64,000 nt of DNA. It comes from Streptomyces sp. ATexAB-D23 (lineage in GTDB: Bacteria > Actinomycetota > Actinomycetes > Streptomycetales > Streptomycetaceae). Of the stretch, positions 43,533 to 51,250 are shown in pieces. The position numbers and the translations under genes were made by a program. The stretch covers positions 62,001 to 126,000 of the forward strand of contig NZ_KB892011.1 of the NCBI RefSeq assembly GCF_000373645.1, written 5' to 3'. Every line of letters begins with the position of its first letter. Position 1 is the first letter of the stretch. The notes under the pieces were generated by a model that made no database searches, was not told the DNA's origin, and saw only the letters and a list, made by a program, of their open reading frames with translations.

Positions 43533-46500
43533 ATGAAACGCACCCCTCACCGGCTGCTGAGACGCACCCTGGCGTCCGCCTCGGCCGCCGCCGCAGTGTG
43601 CGCCCTGCTCACGGCGCTGCCGTCCGCGTCCGGCCTCGACGCGCGGCCCGTAGCCGCCTCCGACACGTCCACGACCGTCTTCTACTACACGAAGACCAAG
43701 AACTGGGCCGCGTACAACCTGCATTACGCCCCGGACGGCGGCGCGTGGACCACGGTGCCGGGCGTGGCGATGGAGGCCGCCTGTACCGACTGGGTCAAGA
43801 AGACCGTCCCGCTCTCGGGCGCCGGGGGAATCCAGGCGACCTTCAACAACGGCTCGGGCGTGTGGGACAACAACGCCGGCGGGAACTACGACCTGGGCAG
43901 CGGGAACATCACGGTCAAGGACGGGGTCGTCGCCCACAGCGACCCGTGCGACAGCGGCAGCGGCAACGACCCGGATCCGAGCCCGGACCCGACCGACGGC
44001 GCCAACACCGCGTCCGTGTACTACTCCACCACCACCGTCGGCTGGACGACCACGAATCTGCACTACCAGCCGGCCGGCGGGCCCTGGACGACCGTGCCCG
44101 GCGTCGGCATGGAACCGGCCTGCACCGGCTGGGTGAAGAAGACGGTCGACCTCGGCACCGCGACCTCGATGAAGGCCGCGTTCAACAACGGCAACGGCGT
44201 CTGGGACAACAACAACGGCAGCGACTACGCGATCCCCGCCGGCGTCAGCACCGTGAAGAACCAGGCGGTCGTCAAGGACGCCGAGGACCCCTGCGCCGCC
44301 GAACCCGCGGACACCGAGGCGCCGTCCGTGCCGGCCGGTGTGAGCGCCGAGGCGGACGGTGTGGCGGTCGTCCTGAGCTGGGAACCCTCCACCGACAACA
44401 CCAAGGTGACGAAGTACCAGGTCACCCGCACGGGCGGCACCAAGGGCAGCGTCGTCACCGATGTGACGTCGACGGTGCTCTCCGAATCGAACCTGGAGGA
44501 GAACACCACCTACACCTACACCGTCAAGGCCGCCGACGCGGCGGGCAACACCTCCGCCGCCTCGGCGCCCGCAGAGGCGACGACCGGGGTCAGGCCGCCC
44601 GCCGCCGCGCAGGGGCAGCCGCTGGGCACCGACCCACGCAAGGACCCCATCTACTTCGTCCTCACCGCCCGCTTCGACGACGGGGACGCGAGCAACAACC
44701 GGGGCGGCAGCCAGGACGAGAAGTCTGGCAACGCCGCCAACAACGACCCCATGTTCCGCGGCGACTTCAAGGGCCTGGTCAACAAGCTCGACTACATCAA
44801 GGGGCTCGGCTTCTCGGCCATCTGGATCACCCCGGTCGTCCTGAACCGGTCCGACTACGACTACCACGGCTACCACGGCTACGACTTCTACAAGGTCGAC
44901 CCCCGGCTGGAGTCCGCCGGAGCCTCCTACCAGGACCTGATCAACGCCGCCCACGCCAAGCGCATCAAGATCTACCAGGACGTCGTCTACAACCACTCCT
45001 CGCGCTGGGGTGCCAAGGGCCTGTACACCCCGACGGTCTACGGCGTCCGGGACGAGCAGTGGAGCTGGTACTACGACGAGAAGAACGAGGGCTTCGAGTA
45101 CGACGGCCTGACCGTCGACCCCAAGAGCGGAAAGTCGTACTACAACGGCGACCTGTGGTCCACGGCCGAACCCGCGGGCAACACCTGCCTCAACTGGGGC
45201 AAGCCCACCGGAGGGACCTCCGTCGAGGGCTACAAGATCTACAACTGCCAGTGGCCCAACCCGACATCCGGAATGTTCCCGAAGGAGTACTACCACACCT
45301 GCTGGCTGGGCAACTGGGAGGGCGAGGACTCCCGTTCCTGCTGGCTGCACGAGGACCTGGCCGACTTCAACACCGAATCGGCCCCGGTGCAGAACTACCT
45401 GATCGGCGCCTACAACAAGTACATCGACATGGGCGTGGACGGCTTCCGCGTCGACACCGCGGTCCACATCCCGCGCACCACCTGGAACCGCCGCTTCCTG
45501 CCCGCGATCCAGGAACGGGTCACCCAGCAGTTCGGCGCCGAGGCCGCGAAGAACTTCCTCGTCTTCGGTGAGGTCGGTGCCTTCGTCAACGACAAGTGGA
45601 ACCGCGGATCGGTCAACCACTCCGCCCAGTTCTTCACCTGGAAGGAACGCAAGGAGTACGCCGCCGACGACGCCGAGGCCGCGCTGGAGATGTACGACTA
45701 CGAGGAGCAGCTCGGCACCGGCTCCCAGCCGACCTCCACCAACGCCTTCCTGGACGGCAACGACTACCACACCCCGGACCACAGCGAGTTCTCCGGGATG
45801 AACATCATCGACATGCGCATGCACATGAACTTCGGTGACGCCACCAACGCGTTCAACAACGGCAAGGACTCCGACGACTCGACCAACGACGCCACTTACA
45901 ACGTCGTCTACGTCGACAGCCACGACTACGGGCCCAACAAGAGCAGCGAGCGCTACGCGGGCGGCACCGACGCCTGGGCCGAGAACATGTCCCTGATGTG
46001 GACGTTCCGCGGCATCCCGACCCTCTACTACGGATCGGAGATCGAATTCCAGGCCGGCAAGCAGATCGACTGCGGCCCCAGCTGCCCGCTGGCCACCACC
46101 GGCCGCGCCTACTACGGCGACCACCTCGAAGGCAACGTCACCGCCTCGGAGTTCTCACAGGTTGACTCCGCCTCCGGTGAGGTCGCCACCACCCTGTCCC
46201 AGCCCCTGGTCGAGCACCTCCAGCGGCTCAACCGGATCCGCCGGGCCGTGCCCGCCCTGCAGATGGGCCAGTACTCCACGGAGGGCATCACCGGCCAGAT
46301 GGCGTACAAGCGCCGCTACACCAGCGGGTCGACGGACAGCTTCGCACTCGTCACCGTCACGGGCGGTGCCTCGTACACCGGCATCCCCAACGGCACCTAC
46401 ACCGACGCCGTCACCGGAGACACCCGCGTCGTCACCGACGGAAAGCTCACCGTCACCGCCCCGGGCAAGGGCAACATGCGCGTCTACGTGCTGAACGGCC

Positions 46501-46538
46501 CCGGCAGGATCGGGACCGCCGGTCCCTACCTGAAGTAG
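43533..46538 (+). CDS. Secreted GH13 alpha-amylase with two starch-binding modules and a fibronectin III domain
   Basis: This 1001-aa exoenzyme has a long Arg-rich signal peptide (about 1-43), two CBM25/26-like modules (about 48-135 and 159-250) separated by a Pro/Asp linker, a fibronectin III domain (about 262-351), and a GH13 barrel from about 360. Catalytic residues are D641 (DGFRVDTAVH), E680 (LVFGEVGAF) and D798 (VDSHDYG). The barrel resembles large Streptomyces extracellular alpha-amylases of the pullulanase-associated type. ATG 43533 begins MKRTPHRLLRRTLASASAAA. It is followed by a strong terminator. Confidence 0.95.
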   Translation: MKRTPHRLLRRTLASASAAAAVCALLTALPSASGLDARPVAASDTSTTVFYYTKTKNWAAYNLHYAPDGGAWTTVPGVAMEAACTDWVKKTVPLSGAGGIQATFNNGSGVWDNNAGGNYDLGSGNITVKDGVVAHSDPCDSGSGNDPDPSPDPTDGANTASVYYSTTTVGWTTTNLHYQPAGGPWTTVPGVGMEPACTGWVKKTVDLGTATSMKAAFNNGNGVWDNNNGSDYAIPAGVSTVKNQAVVKDAEDPCAAEPADTEAPSVPAGVSAEADGVAVVLSWEPSTDNTKVTKYQVTRTGGTKGSVVTDVTSTVLSESNLEENTTYTYTVKAADAAGNTSAASAPAEATTGVRPPAAAQGQPLGTDPRKDPIYFVLTARFDDGDASNNRGGSQDEKSGNAANNDPMFRGDFKGLVNKLDYIKGLGFSAIWITPVVLNRSDYDYHGYHGYDFYKVDPRLESAGASYQDLINAAHAKRIKIYQDVVYNHSSRWGAKGLYTPTVYGVRDEQWSWYYDEKNEGFEYDGLTVDPKSGKSYYNGDLWSTAEPAGNTCLNWGKPTGGTSVEGYKIYNCQWPNPTSGMFPKEYYHTCWLGNWEGEDSRSCWLHEDLADFNTESAPVQNYLIGAYNKYIDMGVDGFRVDTAVHIPRTTWNRRFLPAIQERVTQQFGAEAAKNFLVFGEVGAFVNDKWNRGSVNHSAQFFTWKERKEYAADDAEAALEMYDYEEQLGTGSQPTSTNAFLDGNDYHTPDHSEFSGMNIIDMRMHMNFGDATNAFNNGKDSDDSTNDATYNVVYVDSHDYGPNKSSERYAGGTDAWAENMSLMWTFRGIPTLYYGSEIEFQAGKQIDCGPSCPLATTGRAYYGDHLEGNVTASEFSQVDSASGEVATTLSQPLVEHLQRLNRIRRAVPALQMGQYSTEGITGQMAYKRRYTSGSTDSFALVTVTGGASYTGIPNGTYTDAVTGDTRVVTDGKLTVTAPGKGNMRVYVLNGPGRIGTAGPYLK
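43672..44280 (+). repeat. Tandem duplication of the starch-binding module
   Basis: The two modules share FYY/VYY, NLHY, WTTVPGV, AC-T-WVKKTV, and FNNGxGVWDNN. They are diverged, so the duplication is old. Confidence 0.85.
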
Positions 46539-46560
46539 CCGGTACGGTCCCGCACGCACA

Positions 46561-46604
46561 GGCGCCCCGACGGACCCGGTACTCCGGGCGTCGGGGCGCC
46601 TTCG
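46561..46604 (+). terminator. Terminator between the amylase and PfkB genes
   Basis: GGCGCCCCGACG (46561-46572) pairs perfectly with CGTCGGGGCGCC (46589-46600), followed by TTCG. It lies between convergent genes and can serve both. Confidence 0.85.
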
Positions 46605-46622
46605 TGCTCCGCAGCGGCAGGG

Positions 46623-47525
46623 CTACGAGCCCAGCAGCTCCGACCGGCCGATCATGGCCGTCGACCCGGGGGCCGTACAGGCGTAGGCACCCGCGACCGC
46701 GCCCAGCCGGGCACACTCCACGGGCTCCCGGCCGTCGAGCCTGCCGTACAGGAAGCCGGTGACGAACGCGTCGCCCGCCCCGTTGCTGTCGACCACCGGC
46801 GCGGGCGGCACGGTCGCCGGGACATGGACCGGGTCCTCGCCGCCCTCGCGGGTCAGGAGGCAGGAGCCCGCCGCGCCCGCCGTGGCGACCACCGTGGTGG
46901 CCCGGCCCTCGCTCAGGATCTTCCGCATCAGCGCGGGGGCACGCTCTCCCGTCGACGCCGCGCTGAAGAAGACCAGATCGGACCGGAGCGCGAACTCCCG
47001 CTGGTGGTCGCTCAGTCCGTCCCAGTCGTGAAGATCGGTGGAGACCGGCACCCCCAGCTCCTCGATGTCGTCGAACAGGAACCGCGTGAAGTTCGTGATC
47101 GACAGATGGACATGGCGTGCCCGGCGCAGCCGGGGCAGATAGAAGTCCCGGGGCATCCGCAGGTCCTCCGGGTCACGGGCGTCGTAGAACGACATCCGCC
47201 GCCCCGTCGCGTCCACCAGGTTCACCGCGCGACGGGTCCCCGCCGGAGAGATCACCGGATGGAACTCCACACCGCCCCCGGCCAGCCGCTCGCGGACCTG
47301 CGTCCCGGTCCAGTCGTCACCGATGCAGTCCAGGAACGCCACCTCAAGACCCAGCGCGCGGGCGCCGAGCGCCACGTTGCCCCCGGTCTGACCGGGCCAC
47401 TCCCGGATCGGGCCGACCATGACCGAGTCGGCGAGAGGCACCGGCAGGGCGTCGACGCGGACGATCGTGTCCACCCCGCTGCCGCCGACCACCACGACGT
47501 CGTATTCCGTTCGCTGTTGGACCAC
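46623..47525 (-). CDS. PfkB-family sugar kinase
   Basis: This 300-aa ribokinase-like protein has GGSGVDTIVRVDALPVP and GQTGGNVALGARALGLEVAF at the N-terminus and the PfkB signature VVDSNGAGDAFVTGFLYG, with D in GAGD as catalytic base. GTG 47525 follows GAGAGGGGGC; the longer frame to 47567 lacks a site. The sugar or nucleoside substrate is unknown. Confidence 0.9.
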   Translation of the reverse strand: MVQQRTEYDVVVVGGSGVDTIVRVDALPVPLADSVMVGPIREWPGQTGGNVALGARALGLEVAFLDCIGDDWTGTQVRERLAGGGVEFHPVISPAGTRRAVNLVDATGRRMSFYDARDPEDLRMPRDFYLPRLRRARHVHLSITNFTRFLFDDIEELGVPVSTDLHDWDGLSDHQREFALRSDLVFFSAASTGERAPALMRKILSEGRATTVVATAGAAGSCLLTREGGEDPVHVPATVPPAPVVDSNGAGDAFVTGFLYGRLDGREPVECARLGAVAGAYACTAPGSTAMIGRSELLGS

Positions 47526-47664
47526 TGAGCCCCCTCTCGTGTTCCCGCCGTGATCAGTATGGCCCACCTCGCGAGGGCACCCGGGCGCTCTCGGCGCGCG
47601 CCCTGCACACCCGCTGGCTAGGCTCGGTCGGGGGCCGACAACCTGAACCGTGGAGGCTCACGCC

Positions 47665-48126
47665 ATGATGCCGTTGCCCGAACCGCGCGATATCCCGCCG
47701 CGCCTCGCCACCGGCGCGTTCATCCTCAACTCCGGCCTCGGCAAGCTCAAGGCCGACGAGGCGACCGCCCAGGGACTGCACGGTATGGCCAGCACCGCCT
47801 ATCCGTTCCTCGGCAAGCTCGAACCCGCCCGGTTCACCCGGTTGCTCGCCTGGTCCGAGATCGCGGTCGGCGGCACCCTGCTGGCCCCGTTCGTACCGAC
47901 CAGGCTCGCCGGCCTCGTCCTCACCGGGTTCTCCGGCGGCCTGCTCGGCCTCTATCTGCGCACCCCCGGGATGCGTGAGCCGGGCAGCCTGCGGCCGAGC
48001 CAGAACGGTGTCCCGCTGGCCAAGGACTCCTGGATGTTCGGCATCGGCCTGGGCTTCCTGGGCGCCGGCGGCCACCGGGTCCGCGCCCAGGCGCACTGCC
48101 GCACCCGGCGCGGGTGCGGCCGCTGA
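47665..48126 (+). CDS. DoxX-like small membrane protein
   Basis: This 153-aa protein has about four hydrophobic segments: PPRLATGAFILNSGLGKL, RLLAWSEIAVGGTLLAPFVP, RLAGLVLTGFSGGLLGLYL, and SWMFGIGLGFLG. That pattern suits DoxX-like proteins of unknown function. ATG 47665 follows GGAGG at correct spacing. It has no operon partner. Confidence 0.7.
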   Translation: MMPLPEPRDIPPRLATGAFILNSGLGKLKADEATAQGLHGMASTAYPFLGKLEPARFTRLLAWSEIAVGGTLLAPFVPTRLAGLVLTGFSGGLLGLYLRTPGMREPGSLRPSQNGVPLAKDSWMFGIGLGFLGAGGHRVRAQAHCRTRRGCGR

Positions 48127-48138
48127 CCGGACGACGGG

Positions 48139-48179
48139 GAGGGCGGGCGGCGGCGCACCCCGCGCCACCGCCCGCCCTC
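48139..48179. terminator. Bidirectional terminator between convergent genes
   Basis: GAGGGCGGGCGG (48139-48150) and CCGCCCGCCCTC (48168-48179) form a 12-bp stem. Its right arm reaches the phosphatase stop codon. Confidence 0.75.
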
Positions 48180-50253
48180 ACGTACGGACCTGGGCCATCA
48201 GCAGCGCCACGTCGTCGTGGTCGTACGGATCCCGCAACTCCCGCAGCAGCCGGTCGCACGTCGCGTCGAGCGACGGGTCCGGGGTGCGCAGCAGGGTCAG
48301 CAGCGTCTCCAGACGGCTGTCGATGTCGTCGTCGCGCGTCTCCACGAGCCCGTCCGTGTACAGGACCAGCCGGTCGCCCGGCCCGATCGGCACCGTCACA
48401 TCGCTGAACGGCACACCGCCCACCCCGAGCGGCACCCCGGCCGGCAGATCGAGGAGCACCGGGGCGCCGCCCTCCGGAATCAGCACCGGTGGCAGATGCC
48501 CGGCGGTGCTCACCCGGCACAGCCCGGCGTCCGGGTCGTACACGACGTAGACGCAGGTGGCGAACCACGGGTCCAGATCGGCGGTGATCTCGTCCAGGTG
48601 CCGCAGCACCTCGCCGGGCTCCAGGCCGAGCCGGGAGAGCGTCTGTGTGGCGGTACGCAGCCGCCCCATCGTGGTCGCCGCGTTGATCCCGCTGCCCATC
48701 ACATCGCCCACCACCAGCGCGGTCCTGCCGCCCCGCAGCCCGATCACGTCGAACCAGTCCCCGCCGACCTCGTACCGCGAAGCGGCCGGCCGGTAGCGGG
48801 AGACCACGTCGAGTTCCTTGGGGTGGTGGTGGTTGCGCGGCAGCATGCTGCGCTGGAGCGTCAGCGCGGTCTCCTGCTGCTGCCGGTAGAGCCGCGCGTT
48901 GTCGATGGCGACCGCGGCCCTGGCGGCCAGATCGCCGGCCAGCGCCTCGTCCTGGGCGGTGAACGGCAGCGGGTTGTCCGTCCGGATCAGGTCGACCGCG
49001 CCCAGCACCTCGCCCCGGGCGATCAGGGGCACCGCCAGGTAGGAGTGGGCGCCGGCCTCGGCGAGCAGCGCGGCCGAGCGGGCGTCGCGGGCGATGCGGC
49101 CGAGCTTCTCCGCGTCGAGATACGGCTCCCGTACCGGTGAGGCGGTCCGCACACAGCGGGTGACCAGGCGGTCGGCGCCGTAGTGGGCGGCGTGGCCCGG
49201 CGGGTCGGCAGCCTCCACCACGGGGGTCGGCCGTGCGGCGACGACGGCGAGGGCCTGGATGAGGAGGGGGCCCTCGGTCGACCCCGGGCGCCCCTTCAGC
49301 ACGCTGTCCAGCACATCGACGGCGGCGACGTCGGCGAGCTGCGGCACGGTGACCTCGGCCAGCTCCCGGGCGGTCTGCTCCAGGTCGAGCGTGGTGCCGA
49401 TGCGCACCGAGGCATCCGCGATCAGCGCCAGATGCTGCCGGGCCCGCTCCGCCTCGGCCCCCGCCCGGTAGCGGTCCGTGACATCGATGAGCGACACGGC
49501 GATCCCCAGCACCCGGCCTCCGGAATCGTCCAGCCGGTACAGCGACACCGACCAGGCGCGGTCGGTCCCGGGATCGGCCGGGCTGCGGCCCACCACCTGG
49601 TGCGACACCTGCGGCACCCCGCTGGCCAGCACCTCCCGCATCGCCGCCTCGATGCCGTCGGAGTCGAGGAACGGCAGCGCCTCGCCCACCCGCCGGCCCA
49701 GATGACCGGCGGCGCTCATGCCGTCCATCCGCTCCAGCGCCGCGTTGGCCGCCAGATAGCGCAGGTCGTCTCCCAGCACCGCCAGCCCGATCGGCGACTG
49801 GTCGACCAGCCCCACCGACAGGGCCAGATCCCGCTCCACCCGGCGCAGCACCTCCCCGTCCGCCGCCAGCCCCAGGGCGTAGAACTCGCCCCGGTCGTCC
49901 TGCAGGCGCATATTGCGGAACTCCAGGAGCCGGGTGGTGCCGTCCTTGTGCTGTACGGGGAAGACCCCCGACCAGGCCTCGCCGCTGCGCATCACCTCGC
50001 CGAACAGGCGCAGCACCAGCTCGAAGTGTTCCTCGGCGACCAGGACCCGGGCGGCGAACCGCCCCAGCGCCTCCTGGGCCGAGTAGCCGAGCAGCCGTTC
50101 CGCCTGGGGGCTCCACAGGACGATGCGGCCCTGGGCGTCCAGCGCCAGTGCGGCGACGCCGAGGACGTCGAGCAGACCGCCCTCGGGCGACCGGTGCGCG
50201 CCCGCCCTGCGGGCCTCGCCCCAGCCGATCCGCAAGTCATCAGTGCCGCCCAC
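48178..50253 (-). CDS. PAS/GAF-domain PP2C (SpoIIE-type) protein phosphatase
   Basis: This 691-aa cytoplasmic protein has two PAS domains (about 30-140: LDVLGVAALALDAQGRIVLW; about 145-270: LAVLGDDLRYLAANAALERM), a GAF domain (about 290-460), and a SpoIIE PP2C domain at the C-terminus with VGGDWFDVIGL, VVGDVMGSGINAA and LYTDGLVE plus DHDDVALLMAQ as metal-binding motifs. Streptomycetes have many such phosphatases, thought to act on anti-anti-sigma factors. GTG 50253 follows AAGGA. No anti-sigma gene is near. It is divergent from the WhiB-like gene. Confidence 0.93.
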   Translation of the reverse strand: MGGTDDLRIGWGEARRAGAHRSPEGGLLDVLGVAALALDAQGRIVLWSPQAERLLGYSAQEALGRFAARVLVAEEHFELVLRLFGEVMRSGEAWSGVFPVQHKDGTTRLLEFRNMRLQDDRGEFYALGLAADGEVLRRVERDLALSVGLVDQSPIGLAVLGDDLRYLAANAALERMDGMSAAGHLGRRVGEALPFLDSDGIEAAMREVLASGVPQVSHQVVGRSPADPGTDRAWSVSLYRLDDSGGRVLGIAVSLIDVTDRYRAGAEAERARQHLALIADASVRIGTTLDLEQTARELAEVTVPQLADVAAVDVLDSVLKGRPGSTEGPLLIQALAVVAARPTPVVEAADPPGHAAHYGADRLVTRCVRTASPVREPYLDAEKLGRIARDARSAALLAEAGAHSYLAVPLIARGEVLGAVDLIRTDNPLPFTAQDEALAGDLAARAAVAIDNARLYRQQQETALTLQRSMLPRNHHHPKELDVVSRYRPAASRYEVGGDWFDVIGLRGGRTALVVGDVMGSGINAATTMGRLRTATQTLSRLGLEPGEVLRHLDEITADLDPWFATCVYVVYDPDAGLCRVSTAGHLPPVLIPEGGAPVLLDLPAGVPLGVGGVPFSDVTVPIGPGDRLVLYTDGLVETRDDDIDSRLETLLTLLRTPDPSLDATCDRLLRELRDPYDHDDVALLMAQVRT

Positions 50254-50447
50254 GGACGATCCTTCCCATGCCAGTCACCGCGCCCGGAAGCAGGCCCGCC
50301 AACTCCCATGGTCGCCCCTGAGCCACCGCCCCCGCAGCTTCGCGGGACATGAAGAGGCCGCCGCCGGGGGTTTCGGGCGCGGAATGCCGGTCACCCGCAG
50401 CGTACCGAGGCAAACGCGACGCACACGACTGTCAGGAGTGGGAGTTC

Positions 50448-50702
50448 ATGGAGAACTGGCGCATGCACGCGGCCTGCCGCGACGAGGACCCGGATCTGTT
50501 CTTCCCCATCGGAACCACCGGTCCGGCACTCGTCCAGGCCGAGGAGGCCAAGACGGTGTGCCGGGGCTGCCCCGTACGGGAGCAGTGTCTGCGCTGGGCC
50601 CTGGAGAACAACCAGGACGCCGGAGTATGGGGCGGCCTGGGAGAGAACGAACGGCGCGCGCTCAAGCGCCGCGTCCGCCGGCGGGCGCACGGTTCCGGAT
50701 GA
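50448..50702 (+). CDS. WhiB-like (Wbl) iron-sulfur transcription factor
   Basis: This 84-aa Wbl protein has the four cluster ligands C10, C38, C41 and C47 (C-x27-C-x2-C-x5-C), the GVWGG turn at residues 59-63, and a basic tail RRALKRRVRRRAH. Sequence and size suit the WhiB1/WblE class. ATG 50448 follows AGGAGTGGGAG; the open frame upstream to 50349 is not Wbl-like. Wbl proteins bind region 4 of the principal sigma factor and respond to NO or redox. The 194-bp gap upstream shows no clear operator. Confidence 0.95.
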   Translation: MENWRMHAACRDEDPDLFFPIGTTGPALVQAEEAKTVCRGCPVREQCLRWALENNQDAGVWGGLGENERRALKRRVRRRAHGSG

Positions 50703-50794
50703 GACCGCCGCACGGCACCGGACCGAGGGCAGTGTCACACCGGCAGATGCCCCGTCGTGCGGACTTCTCGCGGCCGGAGGGTGGAGGATGAAGC

Positions 50795-51115
50795 ATGGAC
50801 ACCACGGCATGGATCATCATCGGCGCGATGCTCGTGCTGCTCACCATGGCCGTCGCGGGCGTCCTGCTGGTGCGGGTGGTGCGAGCCAGGAAACTGCTGG
50901 TCGACGCGGGTGTCCCGCTGCACAACAAGGCACTGGTCTGGGCCGCGGTGCTCTACACCGTCTCGCCGGTCGACCTGCTGCCGGACCCCGTCTACCTCGA
51001 TGACATCGGGTTCCTCCTGCTGGCGCTGCGCTCGCTGCACGCGGCCGCGCGGGCCGCGGGGGTGGGCGGGCGCCCTGAGAAGCCCGCCGACGCCGGGCGC
51101 GGGGTCCTTTCGTAG
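50795..51115 (+). CDS. DUF1232 (YkvA-like) membrane protein
   Basis: This 106-aa protein has one N-terminal transmembrane helix (WIIIGAMLVLLTMAVAGVLL) and the DUF1232 core LVWAAVLYTVSPVDLLPDPV, YLDDIG. The function of the family is not known. It is 92 bases after the Wbl gene on the same strand. Confidence 0.88.
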   Translation: MDTTAWIIIGAMLVLLTMAVAGVLLVRVVRARKLLVDAGVPLHNKALVWAAVLYTVSPVDLLPDPVYLDDIGFLLLALRSLHAAARAAGVGGRPEKPADAGRGVLS

Positions 51116-51156
51116 CCCTTCCCCGGCGATCCGGGCAACCGGGCACGTCCTGATCG

Positions 51157-51205
51157 TTGACAGCTGGACGGGTACACGTCACTCTCCTGGGAGAGCGCTC
51201 TCCCA
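51157..51205 (+). promoter_or_regulatory. Promoter and LacI-type operator of the discoidin glycosidase
   Basis: A consensus -35 TTGACA (51157-51162) and CACTCT (51180-51185) at 17-bp spacing put +1 near 51192. This lies inside a perfect 18-bp palindrome TGGGAGAGCGCTCTCCCA (51188-51205), a longer relative of the CebR-type TGGGAGCGCTCCCA box. A LacI-family repressor sensing an oligosaccharide is the expected regulator; its gene is not in the window. Confidence 0.75.
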
Positions 51206-51250
51206 ACCCGCAGCGGGACACCCTCCCGCACTCTTCCGCCAGGAGAGAAT

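Noticed and set aside
43437..46124. 895-codon minus-strand frame
   Set aside because: Antisense of the GH13 amylase, whose catalytic residues and signal peptide are clear.
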